A stretch of DNA of 35,466 nt from an uncultured Clostridia bacterium (GCA_947307255.1 CAMZIO010000017.1:1-35466); one strand, 5' to 3'; counted from the first letter of the stretch, positions 25,515 to 34,822 are shown. A program made the numbers and translations. Notes: generated by a model not told the origin, from the sequence alone.

Positions 25515-26519
25515 TCATCCGCGCGCCGCCTCGCGCACGGCAAATACGCGCCTGGCAAGCGCGTCAAACTCCTTCGGCCGCAATGCCTGCGCGCCGTCGC
25601 TTTTGGCGTGCACGGGGTCGTCGTGCACCTCGATCATCAATCCGTCCGCGCCGCCCGCCGCAGCGGCAAGCGCCATCGGCGCGACCAGCGCGGCAGCACC
25701 GGTCGCGTGGCTGGGATCCACGATAACCGGCAGGTGCGTCAGCTCGTGCAGCATCGGCACCACCGCAAGGTCAAGCGTGTTACGCGTATAGTCGTCAAAG
25801 GTGCGGATCCCGCGCTCGCAAAGGATCACCTGCTCGGCGCCGCTGGTCATCAGATATTCTGCGCTCAGCAGCAGCTCGCGCAGTGTGGCGCAAAGGCCGC
25901 GCTTGAGCAGTACCGGCTTTTTCATCTGTCCCACCGCGCGCAGCAGTTCAACGTTCTGCATATTGCGCGCACCGATCTGAATCACGTCCACGTCGGCAAA
26001 CAGCGGCAGCTGCCCGATCCCCATGATCTCCGTAACGATGGGCAGGCCCGTCTCCTGGCGCGCAAGCTTCAAAAGCGCCATGCCCGTATCCTGCAGTCCC
26101 TGAAAATCGTAGGGCGAGGTACGCGGTTTAAACACGCCGCCGCGCAGCATCTGCGCGCCGGACGCCTTGACCGCTTTGGCAAGGGCGACGATCTGCTCTT
26201 CCGTCTCCACGGAGCAGGGGCCGGCAATCAGGCAAAAATGCCCGCCGCCAAGCCGCGCAGTTCCCACCGTGATCACCGTATCCTGCGGGTGCGCCCGGCG
26301 GCCGCTGCGGCGGAACGGCTCGCTCACGCGCTTCACCGCGTCCACGATGCGCCAGGCAGCGATCTGCTCCGCGTCGATTTGCTCGGTATCGCCCAGCAGG
26401 CACAGCACCGTCTGCCGCTGCCCCTGCGCGAGCTGAACCTCCACGTTCTGCGATCTGATCCAGTCTATCAAACGGTTCTGCGTCTGCAGATCCGCGTCCG
26501 GTTTGAGTATAACGATCAT
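25515..26519 (-). CDS. aroF: 3-deoxy-7-phosphoheptulonate synthase (DAHP synthase, type I beta)
   Basis: First shikimate step: condenses PEP with erythrose 4-phosphate. The 334 residues start with a ferredoxin-like regulatory domain (about 1-70, [12 protein letters not shown]), the mark of the Thermotoga-type class, which is often feedback-regulated by Tyr or Phe. The TIM barrel follows with [65 protein letters not shown] and [13 protein letters not shown]. The ATG at 26517-26519 has GGAGG six bases upstream. It leads aroF-aroB-aroA-phosphoesterase behind a leader with an intrinsic terminator. Confidence 0.95.
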   Translation of the reverse strand: MIVILKPDADLQTQNRLIDWIRSQNVEVQLAQGQRQTVLCLLGDTEQIDAEQIAAWRIVDAVKRVSEPFRRSGRRAHPQDTVITVGTARLGGGHFCLIAGPCSVETEEQIVALAKAVKASGAQMLRGGVFKPRTSPYDFQGLQDTGMALLKLARQETGLPIVTEIMGIGQLPLFADVDVIQIGARNMQNVELLRAVGQMKKPVLLKRGLCATLRELLLSAEYLMTSGAEQVILCERGIRTFDDYTRNTLDLAVVPMLHELTHLPVIVDPSHATGAAALVAPMALAAAAGGADGLMIEVHDDPVHAKSDGAQALRPKEFDALARRVFAVREAARG

Positions 26520-26538
26520 CTCGTCCCTCCCGATTATC

Positions 26539-26569
26539 AAAAAAGCGGCACAGGCATGAGCTGTGCCGC
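26539..26569 (-). terminator. Intrinsic terminator inside the aroF leader
   Basis: Minus strand: 9-bp stem (GCGGCACAG / CTGTGCCGC), 7-nt loop, six T, ending 20 nt before the aroF ATG and just before its GGGAGG. Because it lies between promoter and gene, it must be read through for expression. Confidence 0.88.
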
Positions 26570-26589
26570 ATCCGATCCCCCGTGGAAAG

Positions 26590-26616
26590 CCGGCGCTTCA
26601 CCGCGCCGGATTTTTT
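26590..26616 (+). terminator. Opposite-strand intrinsic terminator in the aroF leader
   Basis: Plus strand: 7-bp stem (CCGGCGC / GCGCCGG), 6-nt loop, one A, then six T. It would stop antisense transcripts that come through aroA/aroB/aroF before they reach gltX. On the minus strand the same bases form a leader hairpin preceded by six A. Confidence 0.55.
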
Positions 26617-26680
26617 AAGCGGGAAACCCGCCGGTCGCGTGAACGGCCTTCTACCGTTTCTCCAACGGTTTGCGCTAAAC

Positions 26681-26709
26681 AGTATATTGATGTCTGCGTT
26701 TCTTGTCAA
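26681..26709 (-). promoter_or_regulatory. Promoter of the aroF operon
   Basis: Minus strand: consensus -35 TTGACA (26704-26709), 17-nt spacer, -10 TATACT (26681-26686). GCAGAC occurs both in the spacer (26692-26697) and just upstream of -35 (26710-26715), 18 nt apart. Confidence 0.88.
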
Positions 26710-26769
26710 GTCTGCACGGGAAATTTGCCCCATTTATCGTTTTTTCCGCGGCGCATCTGCGGGGTATGC

Positions 26770-26798
26770 TTGACAATCCACCGCGCAGACGATAAACT
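26770..26798 (+). promoter_or_regulatory. Promoter of gltX-spoIIM
   Basis: Plus strand: consensus -35 TTGACA (26770-26775), 17-nt spacer containing GCAGAC (26785-26790), -10 TAAACT (26793-26798). The leader to the gltX ATG is only about 34 nt, too short for a T-box. It is back to back with the aroF promoter. Confidence 0.82.
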
Positions 26799-26838
26799 GT
26801 TTTTTAGATTTTTCAGATTGTTTTCAGGAGGTTTTTTC

Positions 26839-28326
26839 ATGTCTGTTGATCGTTCCTATTTTGAAGCGATGGAGGCGAAGATTCCGCACGGTAAGGTGCG
26901 CACCCGTTTTGCCCCCTCTCCCACCGGATATATGCACGTCGGCAACCTACGCACCGCGCTCTATACGTATCTGATCGCACGCCACGCGGGCGGCACCTTT
27001 ATCCTGCGCATTGAGGACACCGATCAGGGCCGCCTGGTCGAGGGTGCGACGGACGTGATCTACCGCACCATGGCGGAGTGCGGCCTGCGCCACGACGAGG
27101 GGCCGGACGTCGGCGGGCCGGTCGCGCCCTATATCCAGTCGCAGCGGCGCGACACCTACGGCAAGTATGCCGAGCTGCTCGTCGAGCGCGGCGGCGCGTA
27201 TTACTGCTTCTGCGAAAAGGCGGAATCCGCCGAGGACTCCGGCGAGTTTGCACGGGAGGACGATCCCTGCCGCACGCTGACGCTGGAGCAGGCGAAGGCA
27301 CGGATCGCCGCCGGCGAGCCTTACGTGGTCCGCCAGAAGATCCCGCACGAGGGTACGACCACCTTCCACGACGCCTCGTTTGGCGACATCACGGTGGAAA
27401 ACAAGACGCTGGACGATCAGGTTCTCTTAAAGCGCGACGGTATGCCGACCTATAACTTTGCCAACGTCATCGACGACCATCTCATGGGCATTACGCACGT
27501 GGTGCGCGGCAGCGAGTATCTCTCCTCCGCGCCGAAGTATAACCTGCTGTACGAGGCGTTCGGCTGGGACGTGCCGACCTACGTGCACTGCTCGCCCGTT
27601 ATGCGCGATTCCCAGCACAAAATGTCCAAGCGCAACGGCGATCCGTCTTACGAGGATCTCAAGGCGCAGGGCTATCTGACCGAGGCGATTCTCAACTATG
27701 TGGCGCTGCTGGGCTGGTCGCCGCGCGGCGAGCGCGCCGAGCAGGAATTCTTCTCGCTTGACGAGCTGGTCGAGGCCTTCGATATCTCCGGCATCTCCAA
27801 GTCCCCCGCCATCTTTGACATTGAAAAGCTAACCTATTTTAACGCCAACTATCTCCGCTCCCTGAGCGAGGAGGATTTCCACCGGGTTGCCCTGCCCTTC
27901 ATTCGTCAGAGCGTGAAAAACGAAGCGTATTCCACGCAGGAGATCGCCGCCCTGCTGCACGCGCGCTGCGAAAAGCTGACGGATATTCCGGAAAAGGTGG
28001 ATTTCTTTGACGCGCTGCCGGAATATGACGCGGCGTTTTACACCAACAAAAAGTCCAAAACGGACGCCGCCGTATCCCTGGATATGCTGCAAAAAGTGCT
28101 GCCCAAGCTGGAAGCGCTGGGTGAGTGGAGCAGCGACGCCATCCACAACCTTCTGATCGATTTTGCCGCAGAGCTGGGCGTGAAGAATGCGACGCTGATG
28201 TGGCCGCTGCGCATCGCCGTGGCGGGCAAGCTGGTTACCCCCGGCGGCGCAGTCGAGCTGTGCCGCATCCTCGGACGCGAGGAGACGCTGCGCCGCATCC
28301 GCGCCGGGATCAAGAAGCTCTCCTGA
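26839..28326 (+). CDS. gltX: Glutamyl-tRNA synthetase
   Basis: Class I synthetase charging tRNA-Glu, and the source of Glu-tRNA for tetrapyrrole synthesis where that route exists. The 495 residues have RTRFAPSPTGYMHVGNLRTA (HIGH-type motif, about 21-40), LRIEDTDQGR, DHLMGITHVVRGSEYL, HKMSKRNGD (KMSKS-type motif near residue 260) and the helical anticodon-binding C-terminal half. The ATG at 26839 has CAGGAGG seven bases upstream; upstream in-frame codons lie before the promoter. It is one of only two protein genes on the plus strand. With GlnRS present in the window, a non-discriminating role is not required. tRNA-Glu(CTC) is at 35176-35250. Confidence 0.96.
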   Translation: MSVDRSYFEAMEAKIPHGKVRTRFAPSPTGYMHVGNLRTALYTYLIARHAGGTFILRIEDTDQGRLVEGATDVIYRTMAECGLRHDEGPDVGGPVAPYIQSQRRDTYGKYAELLVERGGAYYCFCEKAESAEDSGEFAREDDPCRTLTLEQAKARIAAGEPYVVRQKIPHEGTTTFHDASFGDITVENKTLDDQVLLKRDGMPTYNFANVIDDHLMGITHVVRGSEYLSSAPKYNLLYEAFGWDVPTYVHCSPVMRDSQHKMSKRNGDPSYEDLKAQGYLTEAILNYVALLGWSPRGERAEQEFFSLDELVEAFDISGISKSPAIFDIEKLTYFNANYLRSLSEEDFHRVALPFIRQSVKNEAYSTQEIAALLHARCEKLTDIPEKVDFFDALPEYDAAFYTNKKSKTDAAVSLDMLQKVLPKLEALGEWSSDAIHNLLIDFAAELGVKNATLMWPLRIAVAGKLVTPGGAVELCRILGREETLRRIRAGIKKLS

Positions 28327-28937
28327 TGGAACGGCCGGGGCTTTTTCAGCGTCTGTCGCTCAGCCGCGCTTTTGCGGAGCAAGTTCGATCTGCCGCCGCG
28401 GTGTTTTTCGCCTTGATACTGCTCGGCTTCGTTCTCGGCGTCTTCTTGCCGGAGGGAGCGGAGCGCCTCGCCTCGTTTTACACCGGGCTGCTTTCCGAAA
28501 GCGCTCTGACGGCGGAGGGCAGCACGGATACGTTCCTTTTGATTTTTGAGAACAACCTCTTTGCCGCGTTTCTCTCGCTGCTGTTCGGACTCGTCCCGTT
28601 TTTCCGTCTCTCTGCGTTTCCGCTGGGGATCAACGCGATAACGGTCGGCGCCTTTGCCGCGTACTATTCCACCGAGGGGCCGGGGCTTCTCCCTTTTCTC
28701 GCCGGTACGCTGCCCCACGCGCCATTTGAGCTGACGGCGCTGATCCTCACCTGCGCCGCCGGGCTGCATCTTTGCCGGTCGGTTACGGACAAGCTGCTGC
28801 GTCGGGATGCGCCGCCGTTTTTGCAGACCGCCTCGGAATGTCTGCGTGCGTACGTGCTTCTCGCCGTCCCTTTGCTATTTTTTGCCTCCGGCATTGAAAC
28901 GTGGCTCACGCCGCGCGTCATGGCGCTGTTTTTGTAA
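28326..28937 (+). CDS. spoIIM: SpoIIM-family membrane protein (stage II sporulation protein M-like)
   Basis: A 203-residue integral membrane protein with about five hydrophobic segments: one near 25-45 (VFFALILLGFVLGVF), then LLIFENNLFAAFLSLLFGLVPF, GINAITVGAFAAYY, a helix near 140-155, and LLAVPLLFFASGIETWLTPR at the end. The long extracytoplasmic loop, the FENNL segment and the terminal ASGIETWLTPR match the SpoIIM/DUF95 family, whose sporulation member joins SpoIID and SpoIIP in peptidoglycan remodelling during engulfment. The ATG at 28326-28328 shares one base with the gltX stop (TGATG), and no ribosome binding site is obvious, so it is coupled to gltX. No spoIID or spoIIP is in the window; a general membrane role is possible. 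Confidence 0.78.
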   Translation: MERPGLFQRLSLSRAFAEQVRSAAAVFFALILLGFVLGVFLPEGAERLASFYTGLLSESALTAEGSTDTFLLIFENNLFAAFLSLLFGLVPFFRLSAFPLGINAITVGAFAAYYSTEGPGLLPFLAGTLPHAPFELTALILTCAAGLHLCRSVTDKLLRRDAPPFLQTASECLRAYVLLAVPLLFFASGIETWLTPRVMALFL

Positions 28938-28945
28938 GATAAATC

Positions 28946-28981
28946 AAAGAAAGGCTGCGGGGTTTCCCGCAGCCTTTCTTT
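28946..28981. terminator. Bidirectional terminator between spoIIM and the SLH gene
   Basis: A 16-bp perfect stem (arms built on AAAGGCTGCGGG) with a 4-nt loop GTTT. The A/T-rich ends give a T-rich tail in both directions, serving the two convergent genes: spoIIM ends at 28937 and the SLH gene ends at 28989. Confidence 0.9.
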
Positions 28982-28988
28982 ATTCCGG

Positions 28989-31007
28989 TCATCCGATCAG
29001 CTCAACGACACGCACGACGCCTTCGCTGATATAGAGGTTGGTAAAGCGCGCGTAGTGAAGCGCAAGCTCCCTGTCGTCGTTCATCCAGACGCCCGTATCA
29101 CGGTTGTAACAGGGTGCGTCTGCCGCAACGGCGTAAGTCTCCCCTTCCGCGACCACGGCGCCCGTTCCGATCCAGTTGAGCGTGGAAACGTTGCGCAGGA
29201 CTCTCAGCGGTCTGACGCTGACGTATTCCCCGTCCACCAGCTCCGCACGCACGAACTGTCCCGTCTCAACCGCGTCCCAGGAGATGGCGTAGGGCGATTC
29301 CTCCCCGTTGCCGCAGACGACCTTGACGTACCATACGTACTGCTCTTCTTCCCCTTCCGGCGGCGTCTGCCCGTCCTCCGGCTGCTCTGCCTTCACCTGA
29401 TCCGCAATCGCAATGCCATAATATACGTTGCTCGGCTCCGGCACCTTCAGCACGATGAGATCAACCTCGCGCGAGGAATTGAGATGCGCGCAGGAAATCT
29501 GATCGGCAGAAACGGCGCCGTTGGCGATACTGTTGAGGCTGACCAGCTTGCCCTGGTCAAAAATCATCACCTGCTCGGCAATGGGCAGATAGCCCAGCGT
29601 CCGTGTAACGGGATCCAGACGTCCGATCGGAGCGCTGCCGACCTGCTCCAAATATACGGTATTTCTGACGTACTGCGTGATGGAAACCAGTCTTCCCGCC
29701 ATCGACTCGGCGTCGCAATAGACGCCCTCCAGGGTAAGCGGGATCAGCGTCCTGTCGCAGATCAGGCTGACTTTCCCCTCCGCGTCTACGATGCCGACGG
29801 CGTTGTCGCCATATACGCCGCGGCTGATCCCCCGCTCTGCGCCGGCCACCTGTCCGTCCGCCGTCAGCAGCAGCGTGATAACCATGCCGGGCTTAAACGC
29901 GGAAAGCTCCTCCCGCGCGCCGGGCAGGACGTTGAACGAAGTTCCGCCCAGCGCCTTGATCACCGCTGGCGCCGTCGGCGAGGGCAGGCAGTCCTCGTAA
30001 TACACCGCCACGCGAGTGTCGCACAGCTGGATGGTATTGGTCGCCTGCGAATACGTCGCCACGTCGTATTTGCTTACCGCGTCGGCGTCAATGCGCGTGC
30101 CGTTTTTATAGATCCTGTAATCCACCGAACCGCCGGCCAGCGCGCTGAAGCCCGCCGTTGAGCCGTCCTCCTGCACGACCACCGCGGCATTCGCCGCAAC
30201 GGCGTCGGCGCCGGGGTTGGCTTCACGCGGCAGGAAGGTCAGGGCCTTGCCGCTGCCGTCAAGCACCACGCTGCCCCTCAGCCCGTCGAGCACCGTGCTG
30301 GCCATCGGATTTTTCATCACGTAGCTCTCTTCCTTCGTGCGCATACGCCCGCCGGCCGCGTCCACCCACAGTAGCGTCGTCTCTTCGCTCGTCTCCGAAA
30401 AGGCGGTGCCGTCGGCGCGTTTGGCGGCAAGCGTGTTGACAAACAGCTTGACCGCCTCTGCGCGCGTGATCGCCTCGCTGCCGCTGCGCGTCAAGCCGCC
30501 AGAAACGCCGTTGGCCCTGGCGAGATGGATGTACCCGTCCGGCCAGATCGGCCCGCAGTCCTTATCCGTATAGCCCAGCACGCGCATCAGGATCGTTACC
30601 GCCTGGCCGAAGGTTACGCTCTGTTCCGGGGCGAAGGTGCCGTCTGGCATCCCGTGGATAAAGGCGTTTTCCCCCGTTACGGCAAGGTTGACGTAGCCCG
30701 ACGCCCAGTGCGTAGCGCGCACGTCGGGAAAGATCGTGCGGTTGCGATGCTGGCCCGCCTCGGCCGCGCGGCCGAGAAGCACGACCGTCATTTTGCAAAA
30801 CTGTGCCCGCGTAAGATTCTGATTGGGGTTGAACAGGCCCTTCTCATCGCCCTGGATCACGCCCATCAGGCGAAGCACCTCCACGTTGCGCGCAGTTTCC
30901 GGATCGTAAACGTCGATAAAACTGCTCGCCGCAGCATACGCCGCCGTCGGCAGCAGGGAAAGCGCGAGCATCAGCACCAGCGCCAGCGCACATACTTTCT
31001 TTTTCAT
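28989..31007 (-). CDS. Secreted protein with three N-terminal S-layer homology domains
   Basis: A 672-residue exported protein. A signal peptide is clear (KKK, hydrophobic core LALVLMLALSLLP, cleavage after AYA near residue 25). Three SLH domains follow: about 28-79 (FIDVYDPE ... LTRAQFCKM), about 90-146 (FPDVRATHWASGYV ... VTFGQAVTIL) and about 152-195 (ending ITRAEAVKLFVNTLA). SLH domains bind pyruvylated wall polymers and anchor proteins to the wall. The remaining 470 residues look beta-rich with repeated short strands and an acidic linker (EDGQTPPEGEEEQ, near 555); I do not recognise a domain there. AAAGGAG lies eight bases before the ATG. It is the last gene of the adaptor-ATPase-permease unit, 20 nt after the permease. 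Confidence 0.85.
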   Translation of the reverse strand: MKKKVCALALVLMLALSLLPTAAYAAASSFIDVYDPETARNVEVLRLMGVIQGDEKGLFNPNQNLTRAQFCKMTVVLLGRAAEAGQHRNRTIFPDVRATHWASGYVNLAVTGENAFIHGMPDGTFAPEQSVTFGQAVTILMRVLGYTDKDCGPIWPDGYIHLARANGVSGGLTRSGSEAITRAEAVKLFVNTLAAKRADGTAFSETSEETTLLWVDAAGGRMRTKEESYVMKNPMASTVLDGLRGSVVLDGSGKALTFLPREANPGADAVAANAAVVVQEDGSTAGFSALAGGSVDYRIYKNGTRIDADAVSKYDVATYSQATNTIQLCDTRVAVYYEDCLPSPTAPAVIKALGGTSFNVLPGAREELSAFKPGMVITLLLTADGQVAGAERGISRGVYGDNAVGIVDAEGKVSLICDRTLIPLTLEGVYCDAESMAGRLVSITQYVRNTVYLEQVGSAPIGRLDPVTRTLGYLPIAEQVMIFDQGKLVSLNSIANGAVSADQISCAHLNSSREVDLIVLKVPEPSNVYYGIAIADQVKAEQPEDGQTPPEGEEEQYVWYVKVVCGNGEESPYAISWDAVETGQFVRAELVDGEYVSVRPLRVLRNVSTLNWIGTGAVVAEGETYAVAADAPCYNRDTGVWMNDDRELALHYARFTNLYISEGVVRVVELIG

Positions 31008-31027
31008 GGCTCATACTCCTTTGTTGA

Positions 31028-32229
31028 TTATTCCGCGCGCAGCGCGACCACCGGCTGCAATCCGGACGCCTTGATCGCCGGATACAGGCCGAAAACGATA
31101 CCGAGAATCACAGAAAAGCCAAATGCCCCCGCCGTAATTGGCACCGACGGCAGCAGAGAATACCCCTCCAGCAGCAGCTTTCCGGCCATGTTGGTGAACA
31201 GATAGCCCATGCCTATCCCGATCAGTCCACCGATGCCGCAAATCATTGCCGCCTCGACCAGAAACTGCGCCACGATCGAGCTGCGTTCCGCGCCGATGGC
31301 ACGGCGGATGCCAATTTCGCGCGTGCGCTCGGTAACGGTAACGAGCATGATATTCATAATCCCAATACCGCCCACCAGCAGCGAAATGCCCGCAATCCCG
31401 CCAAGGACCAGGCTCATCATCTTCATGCTGTCGTTTTCCGAGTCGATCCACTGGTTGTTGCTGTATACGTTGCCGGAACCAATCGTCTGATTCTGCGTGA
31501 TGGTATTGATATAATCCCCCACGCGGGTAATGACCTCGTTGATGGATTTCGCGTCGCGTACCTTGATCACGTATTCATTCATCTGGCTGCCCTGGCTGAT
31601 AAAACGGCTGACCGAGTAGGGCAGCACGATCACGTTGTCCAGCGAATAGCTCCGATCCGGGTCCTTTTCCGCATAGACGCCAACCACCTTAAACGGCAGG
31701 CCGTTGATCGAAATATCCTGCCCCAGCGGGTCGGCGTAGTCGAAAAACACCTTTGCCGCCCGTGCTCCCATCACACAGATCAGGTTGTACTCTTCGATGT
31801 CAAAGCGGCTGATGTCCCGTCCGCGTGCAATTTGGAAGTTGTTGCACAGTGAATACTGGTCGCTGCCGTAATAGACCTGGGGGCGCTGCTCCCACTCCAT
31901 CGTTTCGGAGTTCTTTGCGCCGTAACGCACGGTGCCGTCATAAAACTGCGCGTTCGGCGTAATGCCGACCACGACGCTGCCCAGACTCTGACAGTAATCG
32001 TAGAGCTGGTCAAACATACTTGCTCCGCTGTAAAAATAGCCGGACACTTCAACGCGGTTGGTGCCCATACTCTCGTAGTATTCCACCATTTTCCGGTTCG
32101 AGCCGGAAACCACCGAGACAATCGTCATCACAGAGGCAATGCCGATGATAATACCCAGCATCGTCAAAAAGGAGCGGCCCTTCTTCGCCAGGATGGACTT
32201 TGCCGCCATCTTAAACGCCTGATTCAGCT

Positions 32230-32233
<4 letters not shown>
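31028..32233 (-). CDS. ABC transporter permease, MacB/FtsX type
   Basis: A 401-residue membrane subunit with the MacB topology: one N-terminal helix (about 20-43, FLTMLGIIIGIASVMTIVSVVSG), a large extracytoplasmic domain (about 45-270), and three C-terminal helices starting at about 275 with ISLLVGGIGIMNIMLVTVTERTREIGIRRAIGA as continuous FtsX-family core, split here by position 290. The cytoplasmic EIGIRRAIGA segment is the coupling helix seen across this family. Such transporters do not carry substrate through the membrane like classical pumps; they drive extracytoplasmic or lipid-side events by mechanotransmission. Its ATG overlaps the ATPase stop as ATGA (32230-32233). Substrate unknown: peptides, lipids or toxins are all seen in this family. 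Confidence 0.9.
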
Positions 32234-32925
<692 letters not shown>

Positions 32926-32928
32926 CGT

Positions 32929-34578
32929 TTACCACATCTCGGACATGACCCGGCTCATAAATACGCTGTCTCCCTCTTCCGCGCCGGAGAGGATTTCGAC
33001 GTTATAGCTGTCGGAAATTCCCGTCTCCACCGCAACCGGCCAAAAACCGTCCGGAACGTCCGGCATTTCCGATATCAGGTCTATCGTATTCTCCGGTGGC
33101 ACTTCGCTTTCCACAAACAGCACCTTCTGCGTGCCCGTATCCGTCTCCACGTATTTTACGCATTGGATCGGCACGAGCAGGCAGTCGTCGCTGCGGCTTG
33201 CCGTAAAGGAAAATTGCACGTAGCTGCCGGACATGAGCGTGCCGTCGCTGTTGTCCACGCTGATGGTGATCGGGAAGCGGGATACGCCGTTTTCATACTG
33301 GCCGGAGAGGCTGACGCTCTCCACCTCGCCCAAGGCGGGCGTCCCCCATTGGTCGATATTCACCGTCATGCCGGGCTTGACGTATGCAATATTCATTTCA
33401 TCCACCGTCGTGTTGATAACCATGGTACGCGTATCGGCAATGCTGATCGCCACCGTACCGGCGTTTACCTCGTCGCCCGGTGCAATGCCGAGGGAAAGCA
33501 CCGTGCCGTCGATCGGCGCGACTGCGTTGAGGGACTCCAGCATTTTTTCCGCCTCCTGAAGCGACTTGAGCGCCGCCTGCATGGCGTTTTCAATGCCTGC
33601 AATCTCTGCGTCGCTGTTCTCCGCCGTCAGCGACAGCAGAACGTCGCCCGCGGCGACCCTGGCGTAGTTGTAGAGGTTTACTCTCTCCACCGTCCCGCTG
33701 GCATTTGCCACAATATCGCTGGAACGATAACAGGCAATCTCCCCGGATTCGTAAGGATAGAGCAGCTCGCCGCTGCCCTGCAGCGTTGCAGAAGCCGTCA
33801 TGCCCGCCGTCAGCGTCCCAGGATTGGGCAGGACGAGAACGACCTCGAACATACGCCCGCCCTCCGGGGTGATGTACTCCACCTTGTGAATTTCCTCCAC
33901 CTGTCCCGTAATCTGGGCGGCTACGGCAGGGATGGAAATATTGGCAATCTGCCCCACGTAGACCTCTTCGGCGTAAGCGTAGCTGAAATACAGGGACAGG
34001 CGCATTTTACTGTCGTCAACCAGCGTAGCAAGGCGCGCGCCCTTCATCACCACGTCTCCAATACGGATCATCTCCACGTCCTGCAGCTTGCCGGCGTATT
34101 GCGCGCGCACCCGGAGGTCTTGCGCCGAACCGTAAAGCGACGAGAGCTGCTTTTGATAGTTGGCAACGGTTTTGCGCTCCTGATTCACGCGCTCCTCAGC
34201 CTCGGCGCTTCGGACGGTGTAGAGCGGCGTACCCTCCGTAACGAAGTCCCCCTCAGAGACAAACACGTCCATCACCTGGCCGCCGGAGAGGAGCGTAACG
34301 CTTGCGCTGTTTTTCGCAACCACTGCGCCGCTTCCCTCCACCGTACTGACAATAGCGCCGCGGCTGACGGTTTCACACAAAATCTCCGCCTCCGGCGTCT
34401 TATTCTGCCAATAATGAATCAGCCATGCAGCACCGCCGACCGCCAGGAGGCAAAGCGCGGCGATCACAGCCTTCTTTGGGAATCTTTTCCGCTTTTGCTG
34501 CGATGATTTCTGTGCAAGATAATCATTCTCCGCTGAAGCCGGTACCTGCTGTGTAACGTTGTCCAGTAGCTCTGCCAT
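32929..34578 (-). CDS. HlyD/MacA-like adaptor with two tandem sandwich modules
   Basis: A 549-residue extracytoplasmic adaptor of the exporter. A cytoplasmic tail (1-35) leads to one membrane helix (about 36-56). Module 1: lipoyl-like half (about 80-122), short coiled coil (125-155), second half (157-190), beta-barrel (190-270). Module 2: half (about 285-318), helix (325-350), half (352-383, PIDGTVLSLGIAPGDEVNAG), barrel (385-460) and a membrane-proximal domain (about 465-545). MacA or YknX normally have one module. The ATG at 34576-34578 is preceded by AAGGA; an extension to 34665 has no site. It is first in the adaptor-ATPase-permease-SLH operon. A perfect -10 TATAAT lies upstream on this strand at 34717-34722, but no convincing -35 was found. 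Confidence 0.85.
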   Translation of the reverse strand: MAELLDNVTQQVPASAENDYLAQKSSQQKRKRFPKKAVIAALCLLAVGGAAWLIHYWQNKTPEAEILCETVSRGAIVSTVEGSGAVVAKNSASVTLLSGGQVMDVFVSEGDFVTEGTPLYTVRSAEAEERVNQERKTVANYQKQLSSLYGSAQDLRVRAQYAGKLQDVEMIRIGDVVMKGARLATLVDDSKMRLSLYFSYAYAEEVYVGQIANISIPAVAAQITGQVEEIHKVEYITPEGGRMFEVVLVLPNPGTLTAGMTASATLQGSGELLYPYESGEIACYRSSDIVANASGTVERVNLYNYARVAAGDVLLSLTAENSDAEIAGIENAMQAALKSLQEAEKMLESLNAVAPIDGTVLSLGIAPGDEVNAGTVAISIADTRTMVINTTVDEMNIAYVKPGMTVNIDQWGTPALGEVESVSLSGQYENGVSRFPITISVDNSDGTLMSGSYVQFSFTASRSDDCLLVPIQCVKYVETDTGTQKVLFVESEVPPENTIDLISEMPDVPDGFWPVAVETGISDSYNVEILSGAEEGDSVFMSRVMSEMW

Positions 34579-34791
34579 AGTGATGATCCTTTCTTCCTTT
34601 GCATGTGTTTTTTCTTGTATTATCGGACGTTGTTCAAGAGTAACACAATTATTCCGGAAAGTCATTTCGAATTGGTTACAGTTTTCTTTGGGAATGTAGA
34701 TTGCGTATCTATCGTTATTATACGGATGAAATAGGAAAAAGGTTGCAGCGGGATACGAATTTTTTAAACGGTTTAAACGGCAGACGGTACG

Positions 34792-34822
34792 AAAAAAGAG
34801 GAACTCCTCTTGGTGTTCCTCT
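34792..34822 (-). terminator. Intrinsic terminator downstream of 5S rRNA
   Basis: Minus strand: 8-bp stem (AGAGGAAC / GTTCCTCT), 10-nt loop, then a run of T directly after the stem. It begins about 8 nt after the 5S 3' end and closes the RNA transcription unit. Confidence 0.85.

Larger units (their letters stand above)
26520..26675 (-). promoter_or_regulatory. aroF 5' leader with competing hairpins (probable attenuator)
   Basis: About 155 nt of untranslated leader. In RNA order: ACCGTT/AACGGT (26653-26669), which competes with AACGG/CCGTT (26642-26658) for the same bases; GCGGG/CCCGC (26619-26631); CCGGCGC/GCGCCGG (26590-26609); then the terminator at 26539-26569 directly before the ribosome binding site. 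I see no T-box sequence, no known riboswitch core and no leader peptide rich in aromatic codons. The sensed signal is therefore unknown. Confidence 0.6.

Noticed and set aside
26520..26675. T-box or tryptophan-type leader peptide for aroF
   Set aside because: No AGGGTGGNACCGCG-like T-box sequence, and no short open frame with a ribosome binding site and clustered Trp, Phe or Tyr codons. The only candidate frame (ATG at 26573) runs on through aroF out of frame.
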